A stretch of DNA of 64,000 bases from Cyanoderma ruficeps (Eukaryota > Chordata > Aves > Passeriformes > Timaliidae). Positions within the stretch are counted from its first letter, which is position 1. The number at the start of each line of letters is the position of its first letter. The position numbers were made by a program, and so were the translations under genes. Where the stretch lies: contig VZDJ01000046.1 of assembly GCA_008694505.1 (NCBI GenBank), forward strand, positions 558,388 to 622,387, given 5' to 3'. This document shows positions 1 through 10,734 of the stretch, one piece after another. Under the pieces are notes generated by a model. The model had not been told where the DNA came from and did not search any database. It saw nothing but the letters and a program-made list of their open reading frames with translations.

Positions 1-178
1 CGACATGGAAGTGTCTGCCTCTCTCCACTGGGCAGGGGAATCGTGACATGGAAGTGTTTGCCTCTCTCCACTGGGCAGGGGAATCGTGACATGGAAGTGT
101 CTGCCTCTCTCCTCTCCACTGGACAGGGAAATCATGCCATGGAAGTGTTTGCCTCTCTCCACTGGGCAGGGGTGATGC
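1..178. repeat. Minisatellite, about 45-bp unit, with related units at 483-526, 663-715 and 1014-1042
   Basis: Units share the core AGTGTCTGCCTCTCTCCACT followed by GGGCAGGG and a variable ATCGTGACATGG-like part. About four copies open the window. Single related copies sit on each outer and inner edge of the two LTR-like elements that follow, so the whole 1-1042 segment is one composite block. The array probably continues to the left of the window. Confidence 0.8.
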
Positions 179-475
179 TGTTGTACACCACGACATACAG
201 ACTCTGAGCTTCAGCAGGCTGGAAATGGCTCCTTTATTTTTGGGATGTGTCTCCCTTTCATACTGTTCTACACAGACCAATTCCATTGGTGACACACAGA
301 CAAACCTCTTCACTCACATTGGTCAGAGCAGAGGGACATCAAGGAGAAGTCCCTCCTAGGGAAAGGAACGAAAACAAAGTTACAGTTTACAAAAACATTT
401 CTCTTGTTTACAGAAAATTCTATGGGAAAGGAATTTCAGAGAATCAAAACATCTCAGGCACAAACCAGGGCTACA
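179..475 (-). mobile_element. Solo-LTR-like element, copy 1 (inverted)
   Basis: On the minus strand this reads TGTAGCCCTGG at its start and GTGTACAACA at its end, the TG...CA pattern of an LTR, and includes a TATA-like stretch and an AATAAA-like signal (CAAAAATAAAGG) near the 3' end. It is nearly the mirror of the element at 719-1015, with the same length of about 297 bp. No retroviral coding sequence is attached. The family name cannot be set without a repeat library. Confidence 0.65.
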
Positions 476-718
476 CAGGGGGACTGTGGCATGGAGGTGT
501 CTGCCTCTCTCCACGGGGCAGGAGGATATATAGGTATTACCAAAAGTTGTGTTCCATTTTCTGAATGGTCAAAACTGCACGTCAATCTAAAACCTGCCCC
601 TTATTTGGCTCTTGTCCTTTCCAGAAAATTCTAAAGTCCTAGCAGAGTGATACTGTTTTAACCCATGACAAAGTGTCTGCCTCTCTCCACTGGGCAGGGA
701 ACTGTGGCAAGGAAGTGT

Positions 719-1015
719 CCGTAGCCCTGGTTTCGTGCTTGGGATGTTTTGGTTTTCTGAAATTCCTTTCCCAGGGAATTTTCTGTAAAGAGGAGAAATG
801 TTTTGTAAACTGTACCTATGTTTTCATTCTTTCCTTAGGAGGGACTTCTCCTTGATGTCCCTCTGCTCTGACCAATGTGAGTGAAGAGGTTTGTCTTTGT
901 GTCACCAATGGAATTGGTCTGTGTAGAACAGGATAAAAGGGAGACACATCCCAAAAATAAAGGAGTAATTTCCAGCCTTCTGAAGTCAAAGTCTGTGTCA
1001 TTGTGGTGTACAACA
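719..1015 (+). mobile_element. Solo-LTR-like element, copy 2
   Basis: Plus-strand partner of the copy at 179-475. It shows GGATAAAAGGG (TATA-like, near 930) and AAAAATAAAGG (poly(A)-like, near 952) and ends in GTGTACAACA. Its first base is mutated relative to copy 1 (CG for TG). It is flanked by single minisatellite units on both sides. Confidence 0.65.
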
Positions 1016-1414
1016 AGTGTCTGCCTCTGTCCACTGGTGGATTGCAAAAGCAGCCTGGGGTGAGCAGATCAGCTGGAGACTCCCCTGTCACAGGCGTGGC
1101 AGTGTGGGCGACAGGGACACAATTTTGAGCTGCTTTCCTCCCTTTTCATGCAATGGAAAAAGAGGGGCCCTTCTGGAGGGTGTTTCATGCCATTTGTCTC
1201 AGCTTCCCTCCCCCGGGGCAGGATGAATTGTCCCCCAATACTGGGATCAATCGTCTCCCAGAAGCTCAGCAGGGGTGGAAAGAGGCATCTAAGTTTAGGA
1301 AATCAGCTGGAAATCCTTCGCTTTCCCCCACACCTTCCACCTTGTCCATCTAAAGTTCATTTGCTGGAGGGCACGTCCTTGGCTGAGCTGATTATCCTGG
1401 TCCTAAACTCCTAC

Positions 1415-1652
1415 CTGGAGCCATTTGGGATCCAGAAATGGAAATCCTTATTTGCCTGGAGAGGATGGATTTGTAAAGCTGAGTCTGCTGTTAGCAAAGC
1501 CCTTGAGATGTGGCTCCTGACCATGTGAATCTCCACCTTCTTCTCACTTCTGTCCCCCTTGACCAGGTCCTCTCCAGGAGAGGAGTTAATCTGCTGCAAA
1601 GACTCTTTTCATTAAAACGATCACCTTAAAATAATTTTTATCCTAGCCTAAA
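1415..1652. repeat. Direct repeat A1 (intron 1 copy)
   Basis: About 230 bp closely matching 3414-3641 in the same orientation, including TTTGGGATCC, AAAGCTGAGTCTGC, GTTAGCAAAGCCCTTGAGAT and CACCTTAAAATAATTTTTA. It does not resemble CR1 or the LTRs in this window. The two copies lie on either side of exon 2. Confidence 0.85.
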
Positions 1653-2455
1653 GAACGGCTAAAATCAAGCTGATTTTCTTCTGGACTTCAGCAACGATGG
1701 AATTCTTGTGTTATTTTTTAAATCAGAGGAAAAAGAGAGTGAAGGCTTCATTCCCTGATGGCCCTGTTGATAATTTAAACACATCAGGCTGTTCCCAAAT
1801 GAAAACCACACAGCAAAAAAAAAAATGAATGTAAACAGAAATACACACTGCCCAGGCAGGTTCCTCTTCGTCATTAATTCAGGGCAGAAAAGACAATCAA
1901 GAGATTTAATTAGAAGAAAAGGAAATTATACTCTAAAAATCCCTTCGGTTTTAGTAATCAAGGTTATTATTAGAAGCACCAGTAAAAAACACTTTAAAAA
2001 ATCTATTTAATTAGCTGCATATCTGCTGATCTCCCTGCAGAGCTGACTTGTTTGTCTCCAAGGCTTCACCAACACAAAGGTTCATGGGCACTCATTTCAA
2101 GACTTCCACTGGGATGAGCACAGGGTCTGCACTGGAGTTAAATTGGGATTGGTTTTTGGTTGTTAGTTTGGCTTTAATTTCACTCCCCTCACTTTAACCA
2201 AAGCCCCACAGAATGATGCTGCTCCCCTTCCCAAACTCTTGGGGTTGCTTTTCCAAAGACTCCAAAGACTGGATGGCTTTGGCTGCTGGAGTTATTCCTC
2301 TGGGTAGCTCTGGAAGTGCTTTTCGCTGGGTTTCCCCAGCTGCCAAAATCTGCTATAAAACATCTGCTAGAGGTGTGCTTGTGTCTCAAAGAGAGAAATA
2401 CCTGTTTGACCCCCTGGTTGTAAAGGAAATTATCTGTATGGGCTGAGGAGATTTG

Positions 2456-2720
2456 GGAGGGAGGGAGGAAAGGAAGGGAAAGGAAGGGAAAGGAAGGGAA
2501 GGGAAGGGAAGGGAANAAGGAAAGGAAAGGAAAGGAAAGGAAAGGAAAGGAAAGGAAAGGAAAGGAAAGGAAAGGAAAGGAAAGGAAAGGAAAGGAAAGG
2601 AAAGGAAAGGAAAGGAAAGGAAAGGAAAGGAAAGGAAAGGAAAGGAAAGGAAAGGAAAGGAAAGGAAAGGAAAGGAAAGGAAAGGAAAGGAAAGGAAAGG
2701 AAAGGAAAGGAAAGGAAAGG
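2456..2720. repeat. (GGAAA)n pentanucleotide microsatellite
   Basis: A purine-only tract of about 265 bp. The first 60 bp are imperfect (GGGAAGGGAA variants), an N stands at 2516, and about 40 near-perfect GGAAA units follow. Open frames on both strands (KERKG and SFPFL repeats) are by-products. Tracts like this are length-variable and often collapsed in assemblies. Confidence 0.95.
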
Positions 2721-2997
2721 GATATTTCACAGCACAATGATGGATTAAGGCTTTGGAGGATAAAGAAAAGGGAAAGAAAATATTAAAAATAGAGTTTTTG
2801 GGATTTCTGGGCCTGTAGAGAACTTCAGGAGATGTTGTGGGGAAGGCTGGCAATGAAAATGCTCTTTTCTGGTGAAATGCAGAAGAACCCAAGATGTTGA
2901 TTTTCCATCCCCATTCTTCTGAACCAAGTACAAAGGTGACATCCAGCCTGACAGCATCTCTTTATCCCTGCTTGTTTTTGGTTTATTTCTTGCCCAG

Positions 2998-3239
2998 GTC
3001 CTTGGCAATTGGTCACCAGTACTCCTCCCTGGGGACACAGCCCATCCTGTGTGGGAGCATCCCGGGCCTGGTGCCCAAGCAGCTGCGCTTCTGCCGGAAC
3101 TACGTGGAGATCATGCCCAGCGTGGCAGAAGGTGTCAAGATTGGGATCCAGGAATGCCAACACCAGTTCCGAGGGAGGAGGTGGAACTGCACGACCGTCA
3201 ACGACAGCTTGGCCATCTTTGGGCCCGTGCTGGATAAAG
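2998..3239 (+). CDS. WNT3A: WNT3A exon 2 (residues 25-104 plus split codons)
   Basis: The exon follows a pyrimidine-rich tract and TTGCCCAG acceptor ending at 2997. Its first G completes the Trp codon begun in exon 1 (phase 2), and it ends at the AAAG|GTGAGT donor, leaving one G for the next codon. It encodes SLAIGHQ at the start and GPVLDK at the end, the start of the N-terminal alpha-helical Wnt domain. Four cysteines (42, 56, 77, 88) are present, with the conserved block IPGLVPKQLRFCRN and the RRWNC motif carrying the N-glycosylation sequon at Asn87. The frame is open from 2894 only because the upstream intron happens to be open; the in-frame ATG at 2894 is intronic. Identity is very secure; the only real alternative is WNT3, disfavoured by several exon 2 residues. 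Confidence 0.97.
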
Positions 3240-3413
3240 GTGAGTGAGAGCTGCGGGTTTGGGAGGATGGATGTCATGGTGGAGTGGCAGCAGAGACCTT
3301 GAGAAGCCTCCCGTGAACTCATTCCCTTCCAAAAAATTGTCCTGTAAAATGTCCTGCAAGAGACAGGGCTTGGAGCTGGATGGAGGAGTGGCGTTATCTC
3401 AGCCCCAGCTGGG

Positions 3414-3641
3414 AGCAGGAGCCGTTTGGGATCCAAAAATGGATGTCCTTATTTGTCTGGAAAGGATGGATTTATAAAGCTGAGTCTGCAGTTAGCAAAG
3501 CCCTTGAGATGTGGCTCCTGGCCGTATGAATGTCCACCTCCTTCTCACTTGAGGTCTTCTCCAGGAGAGGAATTAACTGGCTACAAGGACCCTTCTCTTT
3601 AAAACAAAGTCAGACACCTTAAAATAATTTTTAAGCCTAGA
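3414..3641. repeat. Direct repeat A2 (intron 2 copy)
   Basis: Partner of 1415-1652. Differences are scattered substitutions and small indels, for example a shortened stretch after CTTCTCACTT. Copy spacing is about 2.0 kb and encloses exon 2. Confidence 0.85.
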
Positions 3642-4271
3642 GATAATTTTAAAAATAACTTTTAAGACTAGAATTTTTAGGTCTAGAGACCTCTCTGAAT
3701 CATTTTCAGCATGAATTGTCCCATGATCATACACCCCTGGGAAGGAACGCATGGGATTATCGTGTTTGCAGTGGTCAAGCTGGACCTGGCTCCTTTCCTG
3801 ATCTCTGTGCTGTGATTTCAGCCTCTAGATGATGGCAGAGGGGAAATCGTGGTTATTGGGGAGGGTTCCTGGGGACTGGATTTATCAGACAACATCAATT
3901 TTGATACAGTTATGAAACACAATGAAGATCAAAGGCCTGGGGAAATCGCCATCAATTAACGCTTCTGCTTTCCTTGGTTATGAGCACAGCAAATCAGGAC
4001 AGGGTCCAAATTCAGGCAACTGTTTCTGCACCCCTTGATAGAAGTGGGAACTCTTGGAAATGTTTTGCCCTAGGTTGTTGAATCTTGTGAGATTTAAGCC
4101 CTAAGCTAAGCCTGAGTTTCTGGTTTTTTCCCCTTACAAGTTGGTAGGAGCCTGTGAGAACTCCTTTATCCTTCTTTGCCCTTGTTTCTGTGTCCTTTAA
4201 AATCCAGCCTGGTCCTGCTGGTCTCACTAAGTCTGGGATAAGTTTTGCCTTTCCCTTTAGCACAAAGGGGC
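3642..4271. other. Low-repeat intronic DNA with a consensus TCF/LEF site
   Basis: No mobile element is recognisable here. The segment contains AGATCAAAGG at 3926-3935, an exact match to the optimal TCF/LEF binding sequence, within an AT-rich context (CATCAATTTTGATACAG). Whether it is functional cannot be told from one genome. Confidence 0.4.
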
Positions 4272-4293
4272 CCTTTCTTTCTTTCTTTCTTTC

Positions 4294-4349
<56 letters not shown>

Positions 4350-4400
4350 TTCTTTCCTCCCTTCCTCCCTTCCTTCCCTTCCTTCCCTTCCCCTCCTATG
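4272..4400. repeat. (TTTC)n microsatellite with decayed CCTTCC tail
   Basis: About 80 bp of TTTC tetranucleotides followed by about 50 bp of CCTTCCCTTCC variants, a pure pyrimidine run. Phe/Leu/Ser-rich open frames across it are artefacts. Confidence 0.93.
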
Positions 4401-4547
4401 AAAGAGGGAGGAGTATCTGGAATATTTTCAGGGAATCTGGTGTATGTAATTGATCTCTACCCACCTTGGGGTGTGTTCTGCACTCCTTCCCATCCAGATT
4501 TTTCGTTTTTCCCTTGCTGCATTACTCAGAACAGATTTGGGCCTTTT

Positions 4548-4665
4548 CTTCCACCAGACCAGGCTGCTCCAAGCCCCGTCCAACCCTGAGGCCTTGAGGA
4601 CTTCCAGGGATGGGGAGTCCACGACCTCTCTGGGCTCCCAGACAGTCTGGGATTAGCCACCCCAC
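4548..4665 (-). mobile_element. CR1 3'-region fragment
   Basis: Minus-strand CR1 match: CCAGGCTGCTCCAAGCC, CCGTCCAACC and CTTCCAGGGATGGGGAGTCC are the hallmark blocks of the CR1 3' untranslated region. Both ends are truncated. Confidence 0.8.
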
Positions 4666-5504
4666 GCGTCCTCTAGCAATTATCCTTGTGGATAAACTGC
4701 TCCTCACCTCCCTGCTGACCTGCTGACCTGAGGTTGAAGGAACCCCAATCCCAAAATCTGCCGAATTCTCTTATCTCCCAGCCGTGCCGGCACGAAGGGT
4801 CTGTCCCCGCTCCAGACTGGAGGCTTTTGGTAGCTGGGCTCAGGGGAGGGAGAGGAGACTGGGACGATTTCATAACTGAAGAATGTTGTTCCTTGAGGGA
4901 GAATCAAACCACCCTTCAGTTTTGCTTCACCTACAGCAGGAGAGGGGGAGAGGAAAAAAAAAAAACCAACAGCTCAGTCGCATTCTTGTGCGGCAGATCC
5001 CCCAGGGTAGGAACATACTTGAGCTCCTACCCAGAAAGGGAGAAGGGGAAAAGGAGAGAGAGAAATAAAGGAAGCAAAAAAAAAAAAAAATCTGTTTTGC
5101 AGCTTGGATTTTAAGTCACCCGGGGTCTGAGTGCAGCTCTGGTGTGAGTCAGTGGGGTCCCCATCCTCCCTCAGCTGCCCCTAAAGCATCTCCCCTTTGC
5201 CCCACAGACTATCCGCGCTCCTTGCGCTGAAAAGGCCGATTTTAATGCCTTCAGGAAATCCTTTCCAGGCCCAAACCTCGCTGTCTGGGCTGCCCTTGCT
5301 GCTGTGGTCCCTCATTGCTCATTCAGGGCTAGGCTCGAGCTGTGATTCAGCAGTGCCAAACTGTCACCAGACTCTGGTCCTGTTAAGAGCTGTGTTCTGA
5401 TATCTCATCTAAAACCAGACTCTTTTTCCCCCCATCAGCCTTTCCACGGGAAAAGATCCCACATGTTTTAGCTAAGACTATATTTATGTATGGTTATTTT
5501 TTTT

Positions 5505-5555
5505 TTTAGCCAGAGGTCCCTTCCAACCCTAACAATTCTGGGATTTTGTAATGAA
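5505..5555 (+). mobile_element. CR1 3' tail fragment
   Basis: GAGGTCCCTTCCAACCCTAA followed by CAATTCTGGGATTTTGTAATG is the CR1 3' terminus in diverged form. Only about 50 bp remain. Confidence 0.6.
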
Positions 5556-5794
5556 TCACACACTAAACAGGAATGGCATTGATGAGCTGGGCTAGCAGGG
5601 AATGGTGATGTCCAGGGCATCCTGACCTGCTGCTGTTGAAGGCAACACTTGACAGGCTTGACCCTAAATCCCTCTTGCTCTTTGTACGTCACCCAGGGCA
5701 GAGGAAGAGCAGAAATCCCCCATCCCACCCTATTTGGCTACTCTGGTTTGCAAACCCTTGGCTGTGGAACAAACCTTCCTTATTCAATTACCCA

Positions 5795-5900
5795 GAGAGG
5801 TGCGGACTTTCTATCCCTGGAAGAGTCCAAGGCCAGGTTGGATGGGCTTGGAGAAACCTGGGGAAGGGGAAGGTGTCCCTGCCTGTGGAATGTGTCCCTG
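5795..5900 (+). mobile_element. CR1 3'-region fragment
   Basis: Contains CCCTGGAAGAGTCCAAGGCC, AGGTTGGATGGGCTTGGAG, AACCTGGGGAAGG and GGTGTCCCTGCC, the CR1 3' region in sense orientation. The true 3' tail is missing. It may be the 5' continuation of an element interrupted by rearrangement near 5.5 kb. Confidence 0.75.
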
Positions 5901-6390
5901 AGCTTTAGGGTCAGGGCTGTGGAACAGGGTTTTCTCCTCCTCTGTGGTCTTGGGAGTGTATGGGCAGCTGTGCAGCTTCATGGAGAAACATCCAGACAGG
6001 TGCTACTTTCGGGTCTTCCTTGCAAATCCCCAGGAAATGGGAGTTTTGGTCAGTTTGGACTACTTGGAATGCAAAAAACTAGGATTCCTCTAAGGGGAAA
6101 GAATTGAGTGTGATCTCTTTCTCTCTACCCAAACCTAATCTGCTTACCATTTTTAATATAAAGACACTCATTTCTAGCCTCCCAGAACCTCAAATCTCAA
6201 GTTCTGGACAGTAGAAAGAACATGTCACTTGAATTTTTCCAACAGCAATATCTAAAGGAAAAAAAATATTGTTATTTGTTTCTCCACCTGTATTTTATCA
6301 AGTGGAGAAAAACACGGCAATGGCCACATGACCCGAAGTGACCACCTGAGCCACAGCTCTTGCTCAGCCGCTTGCCTGGGAGGCCAGGTA

Positions 6391-6478
6391 GTTTTTAATG
6401 CAATTATTGCACCTTTCAGTGTTTTTAATGCAATTATTGCATCTTTCAGTTTTAATGCAATTATTGCATCTCTCAGTT
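6391..6478. repeat. Three tandem copies of a 28-30-bp near-palindromic unit
   Basis: Units at 6391-6420, 6421-6450 and 6451-6478 each contain TTTAATGCAATTATTGCA. The core ATGCAATTATTGCAT is palindromic apart from the central base, and pairs an ATGCAAT half site with ATTGCAT. Near identity of the copies points to recent amplification. The triple unit also reads as MQLLHLSV repeats, which is not coding. Confidence 0.9.
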
Positions 6479-6799
6479 TACCGGGGAGAAGGGAAGATTT
6501 TTGAGTTGCCTCTAAAAATACGCAGGACAGAACTTGGGAGGATGTGGGAGGAGGACACCCCGTCGCTGACAGCAGAAAGTGAGCAGCGCGACCTGGCAGG
6601 CATTTCCCATCTCCAGCTGAAGTGCCATGGGTTGGAAATTGTGCCTTTTTGGCCTTTATTTTAGCTTTTGTGGGCTGGAGAGGCTGTTCATGCTCAAGCT
6701 GCGAGTTCAGAGTCTCTCGATGCCTCCCGAGCTCTCTTTGAGACTCCTCTGGGCAGAAATACGAACCGATCTCAAGAGAAGGAATTCAATAAAACTTAT

Positions 6800-7350
6800 C
6801 ATGGCCCTGTCTCTTTAAAGGACCTCAGCGCATAATTAAGTCAAAATAAAAGTTTCCTCTCTCTCCTCCCCCCCCCATTCAATAAAAGTAAATTACCTCC
6901 AACTATTTAAGCCCGCTGTTCGTTTAAATTTAAAAAGGGAGCCCTTGTCCATCTATTTCTTTCACTCACTCCCACCTCCTTCTGCTAAAGACTGGCCGGG
7001 GCTTTAAACCTGCCAGCCGGGCTGAGAAATGGTTAATAGTTATTGTGGAGGAGCAGCTTTTAATGAACTATTGAAGAATGATACATTGATGGAGTAATGG
7101 GAGTTTAAGTCTCTCTGTAATGAAACAGGTTCTCAGCGCCGACCCATTGTGGTGTAAATACGGCACGTCTCTCCCACTGTTTGGCCAGGGCTAAATAGCG
7201 GGGGGCCAGAGGGGGGTCTGCTGATGGGGTCTCCGCTTTAGTTAATCAATCTGATTGGATTAGGGTCACCGCGATCCCTAATAATGTCAAAGGTTACGCC
7301 AAACTGGATTAAATGCTTTGTTGGAGAGGGCTCGGATTCTTTCAGCTCCG
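6800..7350. promoter_or_regulatory. Candidate conserved non-coding element cluster in intron 2
   Basis: This AT-rich stretch carries no repeat signature and is dense in homeodomain-type motifs: TAATTAAG, CAATAAAAGTAAATTA, AGTTAATCAATCTGATTGG, two GGATTA sites (in TTGGATTAGG and CTGGATTAAA) and GTCAAAGGTTA. Such composition, lacking decay from known elements, is typical of deeply conserved developmental enhancers. The call rests on composition only; conservation across birds is the missing evidence. Confidence 0.35.
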
Positions 7351-10300
7351 GCCGGCGGGGCTTGTTTATTAGACTTTAACACTCGTGTGCAGCCCTTGGG
7401 AAGCCGCCCCCCGGCCCTTTTCTTGTGCCAGGGGGTGGGAAGGAGCCGGGCAGGGGGAATCCCGTGGCTCTGCACCCATGGGATGCGCCCTGCCAGGACG
7501 TGCATCAAATTCCCCACCCACAGGACAAATGATGGGTGACCAAAGCCCGGGAGGTGGAAATTCATTCCGGAAATAATGGCTGGCTGCCGACCCCGAGCAT
7601 GGTGACCCACTGCTCGTGTCCCTTTTTGGGGTTAATCCTGTCTGTGGCCAGCAAAGCCGTGTCCTCTCTGGTGCAGCTCCTGTTTGGGCAGCCAGCAGGC
7701 CGAGCACGGGGTGAAATACGGAGTATTTAAGAGCCCTGCATTGCTCTGTCATTAAACTGGGGAGGTGTCTTGCCTTCCAGCACTTCCATCTCAAATCGAG
7801 GTGGGATGGGATGTCCTTGTCATCTTACCCAGACTGACCACAAAGACCAAAAATTGTCCACATTCCTGCAGATGTCACTGTCCTGCAGACGTGGCAGAGT
7901 GTCCTGCAGGAGGTGACACCAAATAATCCCTTTGGATGGAGGTCCCTTGGCAGTGGACAGGGGCAGCACTACCAGTGTCAGAGATGTGAAATCCCTGGAT
8001 CTCCAGTGCCCTGTTCCTTCCCACAGCAGAGCACGCAGCGCGTGTTCACGGCCTGACATGACTGTCATTATCCAGGCAGGATTCTTGCATGATCCAGACT
8101 GGAGAATTTCCCCTCCAGACTTCTGGAACGAAACCAAAATCTGAATTTGACTGCAACATCTCTTCCCAAAGGACATTTTTGCCTTGACGTATCACCAAGA
8201 GATAGACAGCCTCCTCTTTGCAAATCACCTCCCCTGCTCTGGTGCTGACAACCAGCCCCTCTATTTTCTCTTCTGGCACTGACCATTCTCTTTGCTACTT
8301 AGATTCCCTAAAAAGCTACAGCTGAGGCCTGCAGAAGAGCAGTGGGTCAGCAAAACTTCGGGTCCTTTATGCCAGACAGCGAGACAGGTCGAGGTAGTTC
8401 CAATTGTTGCTGGGGTCCTCCAGGGCATGATTCATCTGACGAATTCCAGACGGTTTGGATTAAATTATTCACACCCTGATGTTTCTACATCTCTCCATCA
8501 ATCACTGAGGGAATCCAGGGAGACTGGCTCTGGATGGGAAGACTCTTGCTCCCAGGGACTACGTGAAGGGCAGAGCAGGCATCTGTCTAGCTCCTGAGAG
8601 ATGTGGGATTCAAATCGCACCCAGTTTCTTGTGGAATGCTGGGCACTGTCACCTTTGCAGCCAGGCTGATTTTGGGCTCGGCTTGTTTGTGAAGTTTGGT
8701 TTGTTTTGGGCTCTTGACATTCTGGGGATAAGCTCCATGTGTTCTTTCTCTCTAGAAACAAAGCTGTGTTCAAGGGTTGACTCTTTGCCATTGTGCATAA
8801 GAAATCTCATCTCGTGTCTGGTGAAATCCACGTGAGTTTTTCCCCCAGATTAAGCAAGAACGGAACCAGACTTTGAAATTCAGTCAGAATCCCTCAGAGA
8901 CACGAGTCTCCTCCATATTTTTTTTTTCTCGCTGTGTCACAACAGCATCACTCCCCAGGCTCCCTGATAGGCCTGATCTCATCTCCCAGAGTTGGATGTC
9001 AAAGTCTGAGCGAGTCACCCCAGGCTCCCTTTGCAGTCAGTGGAGAGCAATCGGCATCTCCAGGGAGCAATTCATCTGACCTATCTCAGACACCTATCTC
9101 AGGATAACATGAATCATAGCGAGATGTTTATTTCTCCCCATTGACTATAGAGGGAGCCTAGGGCTACAGCCTCTGACTTCCATGGGTGCTTCTCAGAGGC
9201 CCGTTTTGGGGGCAGATGGTTCCCACCCCTCACATTTCTCCTGTTGGAGAACAATCCCGACATCCAGCCCCAGCTGCAGAGGCCATTTTGATAATGGAAA
9301 AACGTGGCACGCGGAAAGGAACTCCTGGACCACGGAACGCAGGCAGTCCCTTGCTATTCCAGGCATAATAACATCTCATAATGATTTTAAATGAACACGT
9401 TCAGCAGATCTCATCACATTTTCCTGATGGCATTCTGGCATCTCGCTTGTCTCCCAGCCAAACCTTTCCACCCCTTTTTTTTTTCCCCCCCCTGCTCTGG
9501 ATCTGCCTTCTCTGCTCCTGCAATAAAGTAAGGCATGAGCAGAAAGCCACAAGATACTGATCCATCCAGGAGGTTTGTTACATGTAGGAGGTACTCTCCG
9601 CTCTCTCATGAAACTCTTCCCAAGAGGATCTGATTTCCAGCCACACCCCGTCTACCTCCCCGCCAATGGCAATTTGGGCAGCTGCCCTGGTATCAACAAC
9701 GGAGATCTACAAACTCTGCTCTGTAACTATGGGGAAGGAAACTGGAAGGATCAGGATTGGAGATGGGGCTGTGCAAGCTCCTCTCAGCCACGCTCAGGAT
9801 GCACAAATCCCGAGGGCCAGAGGTTGGGGGAAAGGCTGGCACATCCTGGCTCCAGACAGGAGCACCGCTTGGGTTTAGTGTAAATTGAGCTTGGATTGGG
9901 GATTGCTGCATGGGGTGAGGGGATGCTGCACTGCTCAGTCCATTCCAGCCCACAGGACAGCCCAAATTCCTGGCTGCGGCATTCCTGACCTGGCTTTTGG
10001 GCATCTGACTCAGTACAGGCAGCGGGCTGGAGCTGCAGCACGTTGGACAAGCAGTTTGGGGAGGTCTGGATGAGCTGTAGCTGCATCCCTGGTTTGCAGC
10101 CCACAGAGTCCTGAGGGATTTGCAGCTTCCCCTGAGCTTTGGCAAGAGCTGCAGGTGGCAAGGGTAGCAAACAGAGATGCTGAGGAACGGTGCCAAGGTG
10201 TTACCCCTCAGCTTTTGGAGCCCAGTGAGGTGGTGAGGAGCCCCTTGTCTTGCTGCTGGAGCCATCAAAGGAGCCACTTCATCCTCTTGTGGCTTCAGAG

Positions 10301-10730
10301 GTGTCCAAGGACAAGCCCCGGGCAGGGATGGCCCACAGGAGACTGGTGAACATCACACCTGAGTCCATCCCCTCTCCATCCCTCGGCTCCACGGGCTCAA
10401 ACATTTTCAGGGTTTCTTCGAGGCTCTGACCTCACCCCCTCCCTACGTGGAGGGGATAAAGATCTGGCTCCCGTGGATCAGGAGAGGAGACAGCCCGTGG
10501 AAACAGCCCCAAACACCCGACACGGGCTGCAAACCCCCAGAGGAGGGACGGGGAAAAGGAAATGGCAGCAATTCCAGGAGCCTGTCCTGTTTGCTTTCTG
10601 TGCCCCCTGCACCTCCCACTCATCTGTCAGCCCTGAGATGCACTTCGGGGTTTTTGTAGTTTTTTTTTCTGTGGTGTTTTGTTGTTGTTGCATTTTTGGG
10701 GTGGGTTTTTTGCATTTTGGGGTTTTTTTT
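7350..10730. other. Intronic DNA without recognisable features
   Basis: No exon, CR1 or tandem array is visible. A GC-richer patch covers about 7340-7500. Two loosely similar segments (about 8430-8530 and 9070-9175, sharing ATTCATCTGAC and a CTCC...GGGA(A/G) block) may be remnants of an old dispersed repeat. Open frames up to 194 codons on the minus strand (9693-10277) resemble no protein I know. Confidence 0.4.
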
Positions 10731-10734
10731 TTNG

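Larger units (their letters stand above)
1..2997 (+). other. WNT3A intron 1 (3' part)
   Basis: This stretch precedes exon 2 and holds no trace of the expected exon 1 (a signal peptide ending in a Tyr-Pro-Ile-Trp-Trp-like tail), so exon 1 is further upstream. It contains a minisatellite with two inverted LTR-like elements (1-1040), a segment duplicated on the other side of exon 2 (1415-1652), AT-rich unique sequence (1653-2200) and a (GGAAA)n microsatellite (2456-2720). All open frames here are repeat-derived or short. Confidence 0.85.

Noticed and set aside
2189..2892. Ser/Phe/Pro/Leu repeat frames over the (GGAAA)n tract
   Set aside because: A pentanucleotide repeat without stops gives long frames in every phase.
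9693..10277. 194-codon minus-strand frame
   Set aside because: No recognisable family, no splice context and no start context worth noting; likely chance.
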